Part shown: positions 15,646-23,949 of the stretch, in pieces
Layout: each line of letters starts with the position of its first letter
How positions within the stretch are numbered: the stretch's first letter is position 1
Origin: Cyanobacteria bacterium SBLK
GTDB taxonomy: Bacteria; Cyanobacteriota; Cyanobacteriia; Cyanobacteriales; Spirulinaceae
Direction of reading: 5' to 3'
Length of the DNA stretch: 56,442 nt
NCBI GenBank assembly: GCA_017746715.1
Contig: JAGHZQ010000100.1
Coordinates: 1-56,442 of the forward strand
The notes under the pieces: generated by a model
What the model saw: the letters and a program-made list of their open reading frames with translations, nothing else
What the model was told of the DNA's origin: nothing
Database searches by the model: none
Program-made: the position numbers and the translations under genes

Positions 15646-16437
15646 ATGAGTCAAAACACCCCCGATCTCAACAATCTTTTTCAATCCGCACAAGATGACG
15701 GCTTGCTCTCCAACGCATCCATGCAAGCCTTGAATATCATTGACATCGGTGCAGAAATTCAGGCAGGTTTGGGAATCAATGCGGATGATGTCACCGCAAG
15801 CGAGGTCATTCTCGTGACGATTATGCCAGATGATTCTGGCTCGATTCGCTTCGGTGGCAATTCCCAAGCCGTGCGAGGGGGGCATAATTCGGTATTGGAT
15901 GCCCTCAGCAGCACCAAACAACAAGATAGCATTCTCATTCATACCCGTTATTTGAATGGGTTCGTTCTTTATCCCTATTGTCCTCTCTCCCAAGCGGTGC
16001 GAATGAATCCCAAAAATTACAATCCGAACCAAGGTACGCCTCTCTACGACCAAACCGTGGTGTTATTGGGAACGGTGCTGGCAAAAGCGCAGGAGTTCGA
16101 GGATAATGGCGTTCCCGTGCGAACCATTACCCTGATTATTACCGATGGAGCCGACGAACACTCCCGACGATCGCGAGCCAAGGACGTGAAGGCGATCGCT
16201 AAAGATATGTTACGGGCAGAAAATCACATTATTGCCGCCATGGGAATTGATGACGAACAGACGGATTTTCGCAAGGTTTTTCAAAATATGGGCATTCGCG
16301 ATGAGTGGATTTTAACCCCCGGCAAGAGGGAAAACGAGATTCGCCAAGCCTTCCAAGTCTTCTCCCAATCGGCAGTAAGGGCGAGTCAAGGAGTCGGCAA
16401 CTTTTCTCAGTCCTCTTTAGGCGGTTTTGGAGGTTAA
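15646..16437 (+). CDS. von Willebrand factor A domain protein
   Basis: 263 residues with no signal peptide. After a ~50-residue lead the vWA fold begins VILVTIMPDDSGSIRFGG, where DDSGS is the metal-ion-dependent adhesion (MIDAS) motif. 'NQGTPLYDQTVVL' supplies the MIDAS Thr, and TLIITDGADEHSRRS the last Asp. The C-terminus is Ser/Gly-rich (SQSSLGGFGG). An AAGGAG site precedes the ATG. Cytoplasmic vWA proteins of this kind often bind partner ATPases or stress proteins, but no partner is adjacent. It is convergent with the dual-binding-domain lipoprotein, with a palindrome between the stops. Confidence 0.85.
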   Translation: MSQNTPDLNNLFQSAQDDGLLSNASMQALNIIDIGAEIQAGLGINADDVTASEVILVTIMPDDSGSIRFGGNSQAVRGGHNSVLDALSSTKQQDSILIHTRYLNGFVLYPYCPLSQAVRMNPKNYNPNQGTPLYDQTVVLLGTVLAKAQEFEDNGVPVRTITLIITDGADEHSRRSRAKDVKAIAKDMLRAENHIIAAMGIDDEQTDFRKVFQNMGIRDEWILTPGKRENEIRQAFQVFSQSAVRASQGVGNFSQSSLGGFGG

Positions 16438-16448
16438 AAGAGATGGCC

Positions 16449-16478
16449 TGTAGGGACGTAGCATTCTACGTCCCTACA
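16449..16478. repeat. 30-bp palindrome of the TGTAGGGACGT...ACGTCCCTACA family
   Basis: TGTAGGGACGTAG-CATT-CTACGTCCCTACA is a perfect inverted repeat with a four-base loop. It sits between two convergent stop codons (16437 and 16481), where it could act as a bidirectional terminator. A second copy with a different centre is at 26936-26963, so it is an interspersed palindrome. Confidence 0.9.
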
Positions 16479-16480
16479 AT

Positions 16481-18394
16481 TCACCCTTCTTTTTGTTCGT
16501 CTTCCGGGACTTCCGTAGTCTGCGCCCCGAGTAACTTATTGGATAAATTAACCCCGACCGCAGAACCGCCAGCAAATAGAGTCCCCGTCACCCCATTACT
16601 CAAACGAGTGCGAACTTTTTCCAAGAGATCTCCCGTAACTGGAACGTAACCGAAGCGAGCGATCGCGGGTTGATTTTCCGGATCGACGAAGAATTTTGCC
16701 AATTCCTTCACTGCGGGATTCTCTTCTAAGGCTTGCTTGCTGACATAGAAAAAGAGCGGGCGAGCGAGGGGGCTGTAAGTCCCATTATCAATGGTTTTCC
16801 GATTCGGGGCGACGCATTTGCCGGCCTCGTTTTCAATCTGAAGGACTTTAAGAACCTCCTTGTTTTCCTCATACGTCGAGATACTGACAATCCCCAAACC
16901 CCCTTCCTCTGCCGTCACGCTTTGCACGATGAGGGTTTCGTCCTCTTGAACGTCATAATCCGCCCGTCCTTCAGCATCTCCCCCCAAAATCGCTTCGAGG
17001 AAATACTCCAACGTGCCCGAGTCGATGGGAGGTCCCGAGAGAACTAAAGGAGAATCGGCAAAATCTTCGCGCACCTTGTTCCAATTATCCACCGTTCCCG
17101 TAGCCTCCGCTTCCCAGATTTTTTGCAACTCGCTGCGTTTGAGGCAGGTTGCCCGAGTATTCTTCGGATTGACCACCACGGCGATCCCATCAAAAGCAAA
17201 GGGCAATTCAACATAACGAAGCCGCTTTTTGCGACAGAGTTGCATCTCTTCCTCATTGATGGGACGCGCTGCGGGGACAATATCGATTTCCCCATTGCAT
17301 AATTGCTCGAATCCCTTGGTAATTCCCGTCCCGCCAACGCCCACGCGAACGCCTTTATTCACCTCTTCGAATGTTTCCGCCAAAGCGAGGGTTACGGGTA
17401 AAACCGAACTCGAACCATCCGCGATCGCCAAATAGCCGCTTAAAAAGGATTCTTCTTCCGTTTCTGTTTCCTCTTCTTGCGGTTGTGCGGCGATGGCTAA
17501 TTGTGCCAATTCCATCCGCTCTTTAACATAATCTGTCGGGGGAATATTCCATTCTTTTTCTTTGGCGACGATAAAGCCCTCGGCTTCCATTTGCAAAATG
17601 GCTAAGTTGACGGCCTCCAGAAATGACTCGCTTTCCGGACTGCGCCGCATTCCCATCCCCCAAGGGGTGGGAAAAAGCGTTGGTAACTTGCTATTTTTAT
17701 AATCCCGCCACCAATCCGAATCTAGCAGCAGTCCGGCAATAGCAGCCTCTTCCAAGGCACCGCCCGCGCATTTTCGATTCCCTAGGGCAGCAGACATGGC
17801 ATCAAAATCTTCAGTTTCCAAGATTTCCATGCCCAATTTCTCTAACTCTTCCCGATAAACCGAGGACCCCACCACGCAAACAGTTTGTTCTTTGAGATCT
17901 CCCCAAGCCTTAAAATCGCTTTCTTTGGGAACGAGCAATCCCACCCCCGAAGAATAGTAAGCCTCGCTAAAAGCAATTTGTTGCTTGCGCTCTTCAGTTT
18001 GGCTCAAAGTGGCAATAAGGATATCCACTTCACCGCTTTCGAGTTTTTCAAGACGTTCTGCCTGTGTTATCGGCACGAATTCAATCGAGGCCTCTTCACC
18101 GATTAATTCCAATGCCAAGTAACGGGCAATATCAATTTCTAAGCCTTGATTGGCACTGTCCTCGTCTCCTCCCTCGGGAAAACTAAAGGGGGGATAATTT
18201 TCGCTAATGCCGACGATGAGCTTGCTTTCTTCTTTAATCCGATCCAGTGTATTTTTGACCTCTGCTTCTCCCTCTGCCGTCGAGGTATCGCCTTGAGCGA
18301 TAGGGCTTCCCGATTGGGTTTTCGATTTTCCGCAAGCCGTCAGGGTCGCGATCGCGGCAATTAAAACAACAGCTTTCAAAAATTTGGGAATCAT
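16481..18394 (-). CDS. Lipoprotein with two fused periplasmic binding domains (SBP_bac_3 + PstS-like)
   Basis: 637 residues. The N-terminus MIPKFLKAVVLIAAIATLTACGKS has a lipobox, LTAC. The first domain (about 55-290) is an amino-acid-type binding protein: 'KLIVGISENYPPFSF', 'LEIDIARYLALELIGE', 'ILIATLSQTEERKQQIAFSE'. After an acidic linker the second domain (about 325-600) is of the phosphate-binding (PBP-like, PstS) type: 'AIADGSSSVLPVTLALAETF', 'GGTGITKGFEQLCNGEIDIV', 'PFAFDGIAVVVNPKN', 'GTLEYFLEAIL'. Each family normally forms a separate ~250-residue protein. The chosen ATG (18394) starts the signal peptide, with GGAG upstream. It diverges from the TPR/Cache/channel-like gene with 150 bases between them; no permease or ATPase gene is nearby, suggesting sensing rather than transport. 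Confidence 0.88.
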   Translation of the reverse strand: MIPKFLKAVVLIAAIATLTACGKSKTQSGSPIAQGDTSTAEGEAEVKNTLDRIKEESKLIVGISENYPPFSFPEGGDEDSANQGLEIDIARYLALELIGEEASIEFVPITQAERLEKLESGEVDILIATLSQTEERKQQIAFSEAYYSSGVGLLVPKESDFKAWGDLKEQTVCVVGSSVYREELEKLGMEILETEDFDAMSAALGNRKCAGGALEEAAIAGLLLDSDWWRDYKNSKLPTLFPTPWGMGMRRSPESESFLEAVNLAILQMEAEGFIVAKEKEWNIPPTDYVKERMELAQLAIAAQPQEEETETEEESFLSGYLAIADGSSSVLPVTLALAETFEEVNKGVRVGVGGTGITKGFEQLCNGEIDIVPAARPINEEEMQLCRKKRLRYVELPFAFDGIAVVVNPKNTRATCLKRSELQKIWEAEATGTVDNWNKVREDFADSPLVLSGPPIDSGTLEYFLEAILGGDAEGRADYDVQEDETLIVQSVTAEEGGLGIVSISTYEENKEVLKVLQIENEAGKCVAPNRKTIDNGTYSPLARPLFFYVSKQALEENPAVKELAKFFVDPENQPAIARFGYVPVTGDLLEKVRTRLSNGVTGTLFAGGSAVGVNLSNKLLGAQTTEVPEDEQKEG

Positions 18395-18544
18395 AACAAA
18401 AATTTCTCCAAAGCAATCGACAAGGCAGAATCCCGATGAGAGGGAAGAAAAAAATTTACAGAGCAAAGCACTTTTTCCCTCCGATCCGACTTTAGAATAA
18501 AAAAGCGCTATCTTGTTTGCTCGATCCTATCAAAACTCCCGTCC

Positions 18545-21500
18545 ATGAATGTCTTTCAACGATTATTCGGCGATCGCCCCAATCCTCAACTCCCTTTATT
18601 ATCACCGCAAACCCCGCAGATTTCCAGTAAGGCCAAATCTTGGTACGACTGGGGCAATACCCTCTATCGCTTGGGGCATTGGGAAAGGGCGATCGCCAGC
18701 TACGACCAAGCCTTGAGCGTACAGCCGGATTACGGGCGGGCGTGGCAGGAAAAAGGTTTGGCGTTAATCCAATTGCAGCGCTACGACGAGGCGATCGCGG
18801 CATGGGACGAGGCCGATCGCTATCAAACCAATTCCGTCCAAGCTCTCTACGAACGAGGGCGGGTATTGGCTGCTGCCAACCGCAGCGAAGAGGCCCTCGC
18901 CAGTTACGATCGCGCTTTGGAGATGCGACCGGGAGACGAAACGGGATGGTTGCGAAAGGGGGATTTGCTCTGCGAACTCCAACGCTATGACGAGAGCTTG
19001 GACAGTTACGAACGAGCGATCGCCATTAAGGAAGATTGGGCGTTGGCTTGGAGCAAGCGGGGTATTGTTTTAATGCGCTTGAATCGCCAAGCAGAAGCCT
19101 TAGATAGCTACGATCGCGTCATTGCTAACGACGAAAATTCTCCCGAGAATTGGCGCAATCGCGGCTGGTTGCTCTCCCAACTGGGACGGCACGAGGAAGC
19201 CCTGCAAAGTTACGATCGCGTCCTCGAACGTCAGCCCAATCGTGCCGATCTCTGGCACGATCGCGGGCAAACCCTCATGGAGTTGCAACGTTACGGAGAA
19301 GCGATCGCCGCTTTCGATCGCGCCCTTGCCCTGCATCCCAACGATAGCGAGATTTGGGGAGAAAAAGGCAATGCCCTTTTACACCTGCAACGCTACGACG
19401 AAGCGATCGCCGCTTTCGATCGCCTCCTCGCAACCGATGGCGACAATGAAAGGGCATGGGGAGGTAAAGGCAGTGCGTTTAATGGCTTAGAACGATATGC
19501 CGACGCGATCCTCGCTTGCGATAAAGCTTTAACTTTAAATCCCCAAAATTGGCGAATTTGGTTGCAGCGTAGCAATGCCGCCTTTCATTCCTCGAAGATT
19601 CTCTTGACGATCCTCGCCGATCGCTTTGGCAACCCGGATTTAGAACGAAGCGGAGATCGCGGTGCTCTGGCTGCCCTCGAAGAAGGCTTAAAGCAGTGCG
19701 ATCGTGCGGAAGATCTCGAAGGTTGGGGAAAATTGCAGCAAGCGATCGGCCACCTTTATATCGAACGGGGCAACCAGAGCCAAGATCCCCTCGCCGATTG
19801 GTGTAATGCCATTCTCCGCTATAACGACGCGATCTCCGCCCTCGATCGCGAAATCTTCCCCGATGCCCATCGCGCCGCCGTTAAAGATTTTATCGAAGTC
19901 TGTCGCGCCCTCAGCGAAAGCGATGCGGCAAAAAAACTCCTAGGAGAGCGATCGGATTTGCTGGATCGCCTTTTGGATGCCGTCCCCTCGGGGGAACAAA
20001 CTCGCAGCCTTTCCCAACAATTGGCGATGGTGGTTCGAGGCAGGATTGCCGGAGAAGAAACGAGCGATCGCGAGACTTCAGAAGAGGAGTTTGCCGATAC
20101 GAATTTAGCCGAAATCGATCCGAATCCTGCCTCTGAGGATGAAACCATCGAAGCTCAGATTTTACCCCCCAAAAAATCGCCGGAGAATGAGGGCAATTCT
20201 TGGATTTTCTATAGCGCCCTCGGATTGGCAACCGCGAGTTTGTGCGTGGGAGTTGTCGTCAATCTCTTCTTTTGGAACGAGCGTCGGGAAAAGTTACAAG
20301 AGGGACAATTGAAAGCCAAGCGAGAAGCGCTTTGGGCTTCTTTTGAAATCGAGCAGGAATTACGCCTCGCCCAAAAAAATACCCTCGAATTATCTGCCTT
20401 GCTCTCCTCCGGTCAAATCGCGGATCCCGACTTGCCGGAGTTGTTGCGACAAGACTTGCAAAAAATCCCCAATCTCGCCCGTTTGGGGGCAGCCTACAAG
20501 CCCTTTGCCTATTCTCCCGATGTCCGTCTCTTTGCCCCGACTGCCCTGCGCGTGGATGAGGAAATCGATATCTTGCAGGCGGAAGAGTTGGATTTTAACT
20601 ATATATTGCCTCAATATGCCTGGTATCGAAACACGATTAACGAGGGACCCAACTGGGGGGATCCTTATCCAGGACCCGAGGAAACGCCTTTTAGCGAACT
20701 GGCGATCGGCTTCTATACGCCCTTTTCTCGCATTGTTGCGGGACAGGCGCAACCGAGAGGAGTTATTTTTGCCGAATACTCCCTCAATCAACTCAAAGCT
20801 GTGGTGAATAGCCTCAATATCGGTAAAACCGGTTATGGTTTTTTGGTGTCCGGTAGCGGTATTTTTCTCTCTCATCCCGACGGAGATCTCGTCGATGGCA
20901 AAACCAATCTCCTCGATCTCGCTCGCGCTCAAGATAATGCGGAATTTTTGGCGTTAGTGGAAAAAGCACTGACGGGAGAACAAGTTGAGGGGAATTTTAC
21001 CGATGAAATTACCGGACAGCGAGCTTGGTTGCTCCTTCAACCCATTGCCCTGAATGGTTGGGCGGTTGGGGTGGTTTTTCTCGAGGAAGAGTTGCTTCCC
21101 GATAGCAGCACCGTGCGACGCAAAACCATAACCATTGCCCTCGCTTACGCCCTCTTTTTGATTTTTGGAGTGATTGTTACCTTGCGAGTCGATCGCGGCA
21201 AGCGTCCTAATCTCTGGGTCTCGTCCGTTTTTACCAGTTTGGTTTTAATTGCCAAGATCGGCTTGATCTGGAATCTAGCTTTAGCCAGCCGCAACTACGT
21301 TTCTACGCGTAATTTGTTACTGTCCCCAACAGATGTTACCAAAGCCGTTGCCGGACCGATTCAAACCGCCCAACAAGCCGGTAAAGAGGCACCGATACAA
21401 ATTCCTACAGGGATCTTTATCCAATCGATGGACTTTCGCAGTGCCAATGAAGTTTTTGTGACGGGTTATCTTTGGCAAAAATACAGTAAGGATGTCGATA

Positions 21501-22294
21501 CGGAAATCGCCAGGGGCTTTCTCTTTCCCGATGCGATCGACTCCAATGATGTGGAGGTGCGGGAGGAATATCGCTATGAAGAAGACGACCAAGAGGTGAT
21601 TGGTTGGTATTTTGAAACCAGTTTGCACCAAAATTTCCGCTTTGATAGCTATCCGTTTGACGAGAAAAATATCTCTTTGCGGATTTGGCCGGCAGAGTGG
21701 GAGCGGACGGTCATTTTGACTCCGGATTTAGCGGGATACGAGGTGATCAATCCGCGATCGAAGCCGGGTTTGGATGCGGATCTCGATCTGTTGGGCTGGA
21801 ATATTCAAGATAGTTTCTTTGAATATCGCTTGCGAACGTATAATGCCAATTTCGGTCACGAGGGGGTCAATATTGGGTCGGGGATTCCGGAACTTTATTT
21901 TACCGTGGTGTCGAAACGCGCTTTTATCGGTCCGTTTATCTCGAAAATCGGCCCGCAATTTGTGGTGTTATCGTTGCTTTTTGCCATGTTGCTGATTAGC
22001 GATCGCGATAAGGCAATGGAGGTGATCGCGGCTTGCTCTGCTTTCATTTTCATTGTGATTTTAGATCAAATTTCCATTCGGGAGCAGGTGGTGAGTAAGG
22101 GTCTCATTTATTTTGAGTATTTTTACCTAATTATTTATCTCTATATTTTCCTTGTGGCGATTAATGCAATTCTCTTGTTGGTTCAACCGGATTTTTCGTT
22201 AGTTCGCTATAAGGACAATCTAATCTCGAAGGTGTCTTTCTGGCCGTCTTTACTGGCTCTGTTACTGCTAGTCACCATCTTCGTGTTTTATTAA
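18545..22294 (+). CDS. TPR protein fused to a Cache domain and a pentameric ligand-gated ion channel-like domain
   Basis: 1249 residues. Residues ~32-375 are about ten TPR units (for example YDEAIAAFDRALALHPNDSE). A membrane helix follows at ~552-575, then an extracytoplasmic dCache domain at ~598-850 ('YAWYRNTI.EGPNWGDPY', 'TGYGFLVSGSGIFLSHPDGD'), and helices at ~858-881 and ~888-913. Residues ~950-1125 are beta-rich and contain FRFDSYPFDEKNISLRIWP, like the Cys-loop region of pentameric ligand-gated channels. Next come KRAFIGPFISKIGPQFVVLS (like the RRP..Y..NI..P entry to M1) and four helices, the last ending at the C-terminus. The deduced topology (TPR inside; Cache, ligand domain and C-terminus outside) is consistent throughout. 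Channel function is inferred; pore residues are not verified. Confidence 0.82.
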   Translation: MNVFQRLFGDRPNPQLPLLSPQTPQISSKAKSWYDWGNTLYRLGHWERAIASYDQALSVQPDYGRAWQEKGLALIQLQRYDEAIAAWDEADRYQTNSVQALYERGRVLAAANRSEEALASYDRALEMRPGDETGWLRKGDLLCELQRYDESLDSYERAIAIKEDWALAWSKRGIVLMRLNRQAEALDSYDRVIANDENSPENWRNRGWLLSQLGRHEEALQSYDRVLERQPNRADLWHDRGQTLMELQRYGEAIAAFDRALALHPNDSEIWGEKGNALLHLQRYDEAIAAFDRLLATDGDNERAWGGKGSAFNGLERYADAILACDKALTLNPQNWRIWLQRSNAAFHSSKILLTILADRFGNPDLERSGDRGALAALEEGLKQCDRAEDLEGWGKLQQAIGHLYIERGNQSQDPLADWCNAILRYNDAISALDREIFPDAHRAAVKDFIEVCRALSESDAAKKLLGERSDLLDRLLDAVPSGEQTRSLSQQLAMVVRGRIAGEETSDRETSEEEFADTNLAEIDPNPASEDETIEAQILPPKKSPENEGNSWIFYSALGLATASLCVGVVVNLFFWNERREKLQEGQLKAKREALWASFEIEQELRLAQKNTLELSALLSSGQIADPDLPELLRQDLQKIPNLARLGAAYKPFAYSPDVRLFAPTALRVDEEIDILQAEELDFNYILPQYAWYRNTINEGPNWGDPYPGPEETPFSELAIGFYTPFSRIVAGQAQPRGVIFAEYSLNQLKAVVNSLNIGKTGYGFLVSGSGIFLSHPDGDLVDGKTNLLDLARAQDNAEFLALVEKALTGEQVEGNFTDEITGQRAWLLLQPIALNGWAVGVVFLEEELLPDSSTVRRKTITIALAYALFLIFGVIVTLRVDRGKRPNLWVSSVFTSLVLIAKIGLIWNLALASRNYVSTRNLLLSPTDVTKAVAGPIQTAQQAGKEAPIQIPTGIFIQSMDFRSANEVFVTGYLWQKYSKDVDTEIARGFLFPDAIDSNDVEVREEYRYEEDDQEVIGWYFETSLHQNFRFDSYPFDEKNISLRIWPAEWERTVILTPDLAGYEVINPRSKPGLDADLDLLGWNIQDSFFEYRLRTYNANFGHEGVNIGSGIPELYFTVVSKRAFIGPFISKIGPQFVVLSLLFAMLLISDRDKAMEVIAACSAFIFIVILDQISIREQVVSKGLIYFEYFYLIIYLYIFLVAINAILLLVQPDFSLVRYKDNLISKVSFWPSLLALLLLVTIFVFY

Positions 22295-22358
22295 GCGCGG
22301 GGCGGAAAGGCGATCGCTAAGATTGGAAAAAATTTCCTTACCCGTCGTGGGAATTATT

Positions 22359-22387
22359 TTGGCAAGATATGTATTTGCTGCTACAAT
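22359..22387 (+). promoter_or_regulatory. Promoter candidate for a small RNA
   Basis: TTGGCA (22359-22364) and TACAAT (22382-22387) are spaced by 17 bases. The predicted start is about 22394, and the next feature downstream is an intrinsic terminator rather than an obvious gene. Confidence 0.5.
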
Positions 22388-22393
22388 ACTTCT

Positions 22394-22515
22394 CAGTAAA
22401 GAAATATTACAAGTCCCGCCGTTGAGAACGGGAGGCTTGGATTTTCTCTATTTCAAACGACAGACTACGAACTTGATGAACCAGCAGTGGGTTTCTGCTG
22501 GTTTTTTATTTTTTT
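22394..22515 (+). ncRNA. Candidate small non-coding RNA, about 120 nt
   Basis: The segment runs from a consensus-spaced promoter to a strong intrinsic terminator. Inside it are CCGTT-GAG-AACGG, a stable small hairpin with flanking C and G runs near 22418-22437, an unpaired pyrimidine/A-rich stretch, and the terminator stem. There is no convincing coding frame. I cannot match it to a named cyanobacterial sRNA family. It could also be the 3' leader of the TPR-channel transcript. Confidence 0.45.
22479..22515 (+). terminator. Intrinsic terminator
   Basis: The stem CCAGCAG / CTGCTGG with a seven-base loop (TGGGTTT) is followed by TTTTTTATTTTTTT. This is a textbook rho-independent terminator on the plus strand, ending either the candidate sRNA or readthrough from the TPR-channel gene. 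Confidence 0.88.
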
Positions 22516-22581
22516 GGGAAAAATCCTTGCACAATTGGCGATCGTTCGTTAGACTAGAAAAGCGTCATTTGAAAACGACGT

Positions 22582-22654
<73 letters not shown>

Positions 22655-22738
22655 TTTCCCAAGCCCTTACACGCCAAGGCTTTCACCCTGTAACACATTC
22701 GGTGACGAGACCCCCATTTTTACCCCATTTTTACCCTA

Positions 22739-22826
22739 TTTTGACTATTTTTGACTATCATTTGACTATCACGACTTTCTAGGGATTACAAGGGTTTTAA
22801 CCGTTTTTGGGAGAATTTTGACTATC
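22739..22826 (+). repeat. Repeats of TTTGACTATC downstream of tRNA-Phe
   Basis: Four copies of T(T)TTGACTAT(C) lie at 22739-22748, 22749-22759, 22761-22770 and 22816-22826, preceded by two copies of ATTTTTACCC(C) near 22715-22736. A further single copy is at 26048-26057. The 324 bases between the tRNA and the HlyD-like gene contain no convincing gene. Short repeats next to a tRNA 3' end can be leftovers of an integration site, but no integrase is present. Confidence 0.6.
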
Positions 22827-22978
22827 AGATTACGGGGCGATCTCGAAATTTGGCGGAGACTATACTACAACTTCAACCATTCCATGACTTTTTTAAAGTC
22901 CTCACCTTTTCGATTCTTTTCGTCCTTCCGATCCAGTAACTGTTCCCCAGTACGACGGCTCCATCGCCTGCATCGGCA

Positions 22979-23890
22979 ATGAGTAAAACCGTCGCTAATA
23001 AGCGCCGTTCAATGACAGACACACCACCACACCCCGACCCTCCAGAAACCTCCAAAATACTTCAACCCAGCGACATCTTCCGGCAAAATGCTCTCAATGC
23101 CCGTTTTGGACAGGAGAAACTCGATCGCCCCATGCACCTCGTCCGCCCTCGGGATTGGCTGACTCTTTCCGGCTTGGGTACTTTTGCGATCCTAGGCATT
23201 CTCTGGGGCATCTTCGGCAAAATTCCCGTCACGGTGACGGGTCGCGGCGTATTGATGCGTCCCGGGCAAATCGTTGAATTTCAAGCACCCATCGCAGGAC
23301 AAGTGCGATCGATCGCCGTCCGCAACGGGCAATGCGTCGAAGAAAATGAAGTCTTATTGGCGATCGCACCCTTCGCAACCCCATCCGAAGAGCGCCCCAT
23401 TCGCGCCCTGAAAGCCGGTTGTATCGTGGAAATGAAAACGGCGATCGGTCAGCAAGTGAGAACGGGTACGAGTTTGGGGACGATCGAACGCACCGATGGG
23501 ACCGAAGCAGCGATCGCTCTCACCTATCTGGATCTCGCCAACGGCAACCGCGTCAAACCGGGCATGAGCGTGCAAATTACCCCCGAAACCATCAGCCGAG
23601 AGCAATTTGGCGGTATTGTGGGAACTGTCGTTTCTGTTTCTAAATTTCCCATTAGTCGGGAAGGGGCGAGTATCGCCATTGGAAACGCCGCGATCGCGCA
23701 AAATATTATCGGTCAAGCGGGGGGAAAAATTGAGGTTGCGATTGAACTGCAACGCGACCCCACCACCGCCACGGGTTATCGGTGGTCTTCTTCATCGGGA
23801 CCCACAAAGGAAATCTCCACAGGCACTCTAACCACTGCAAGGATCGTTTTAGAAGAGCGATCGCCTTTCTCTTTTTTACTTTCGCAATGA
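22979..23890 (+). CDS. HlyD-type membrane fusion protein, NHLM-like, lacking the coiled-coil hairpin
   Basis: 303 residues. 'FRQNALNARFGQEKLDRPMH' and LVRPRDWLTLSG precede one membrane helix (GTFAILGILWGIFGKIPVTV), then 'GRGVLMRPGQIVEFQAPIAG', the first lipoyl-like half. This beginning matches adaptor proteins of the NHLM peptide-export group. In those, a ~100-residue alpha-hairpin normally separates the lipoyl halves; here 'NEVLLAIAPFATPSEERPIR' runs directly into the second half (KAGCIVEMKTAIGQQVRTG), and the beta-barrel follows. Without the hairpin it could not reach an outer-membrane duct in the usual way. No Shine-Dalgarno precedes the ATG at 22979; an in-frame ATG at 23012 is possible. 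No ABC partner is adjacent. Confidence 0.8.
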   Translation: MSKTVANKRRSMTDTPPHPDPPETSKILQPSDIFRQNALNARFGQEKLDRPMHLVRPRDWLTLSGLGTFAILGILWGIFGKIPVTVTGRGVLMRPGQIVEFQAPIAGQVRSIAVRNGQCVEENEVLLAIAPFATPSEERPIRALKAGCIVEMKTAIGQQVRTGTSLGTIERTDGTEAAIALTYLDLANGNRVKPGMSVQITPETISREQFGGIVGTVVSVSKFPISREGASIAIGNAAIAQNIIGQAGGKIEVAIELQRDPTTATGYRWSSSSGPTKEISTGTLTTARIVLEERSPFSFLLSQ

Positions 23891-23949
23891 ACGATCTTGG
23901 GAAAAATGGAGAAAAGAACGGCGATCGCCTCTTTTGTGAAAGCAATTCA

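Noticed and set aside
15631..16053. Open minus-strand frame across the first half of the vWA gene
   Set aside because: It is opposite a clear vWA coding sequence and has no domain; only its last ~104 codons, outside that gene, look protein-like.
22873..23055. Minus-strand frame ending in a basic tail near tRNA-Phe, considered as an integrase piece
   Set aside because: Half of it is opposite the HlyD-like gene, and no integrase motif (R...HxxR...Y) is present.
22979..23890. Pairing the HlyD-like adaptor with the exporter at 7972 as one secretion system
   Set aside because: They are 12 kb apart with unrelated genes between and no shared regulation visible.
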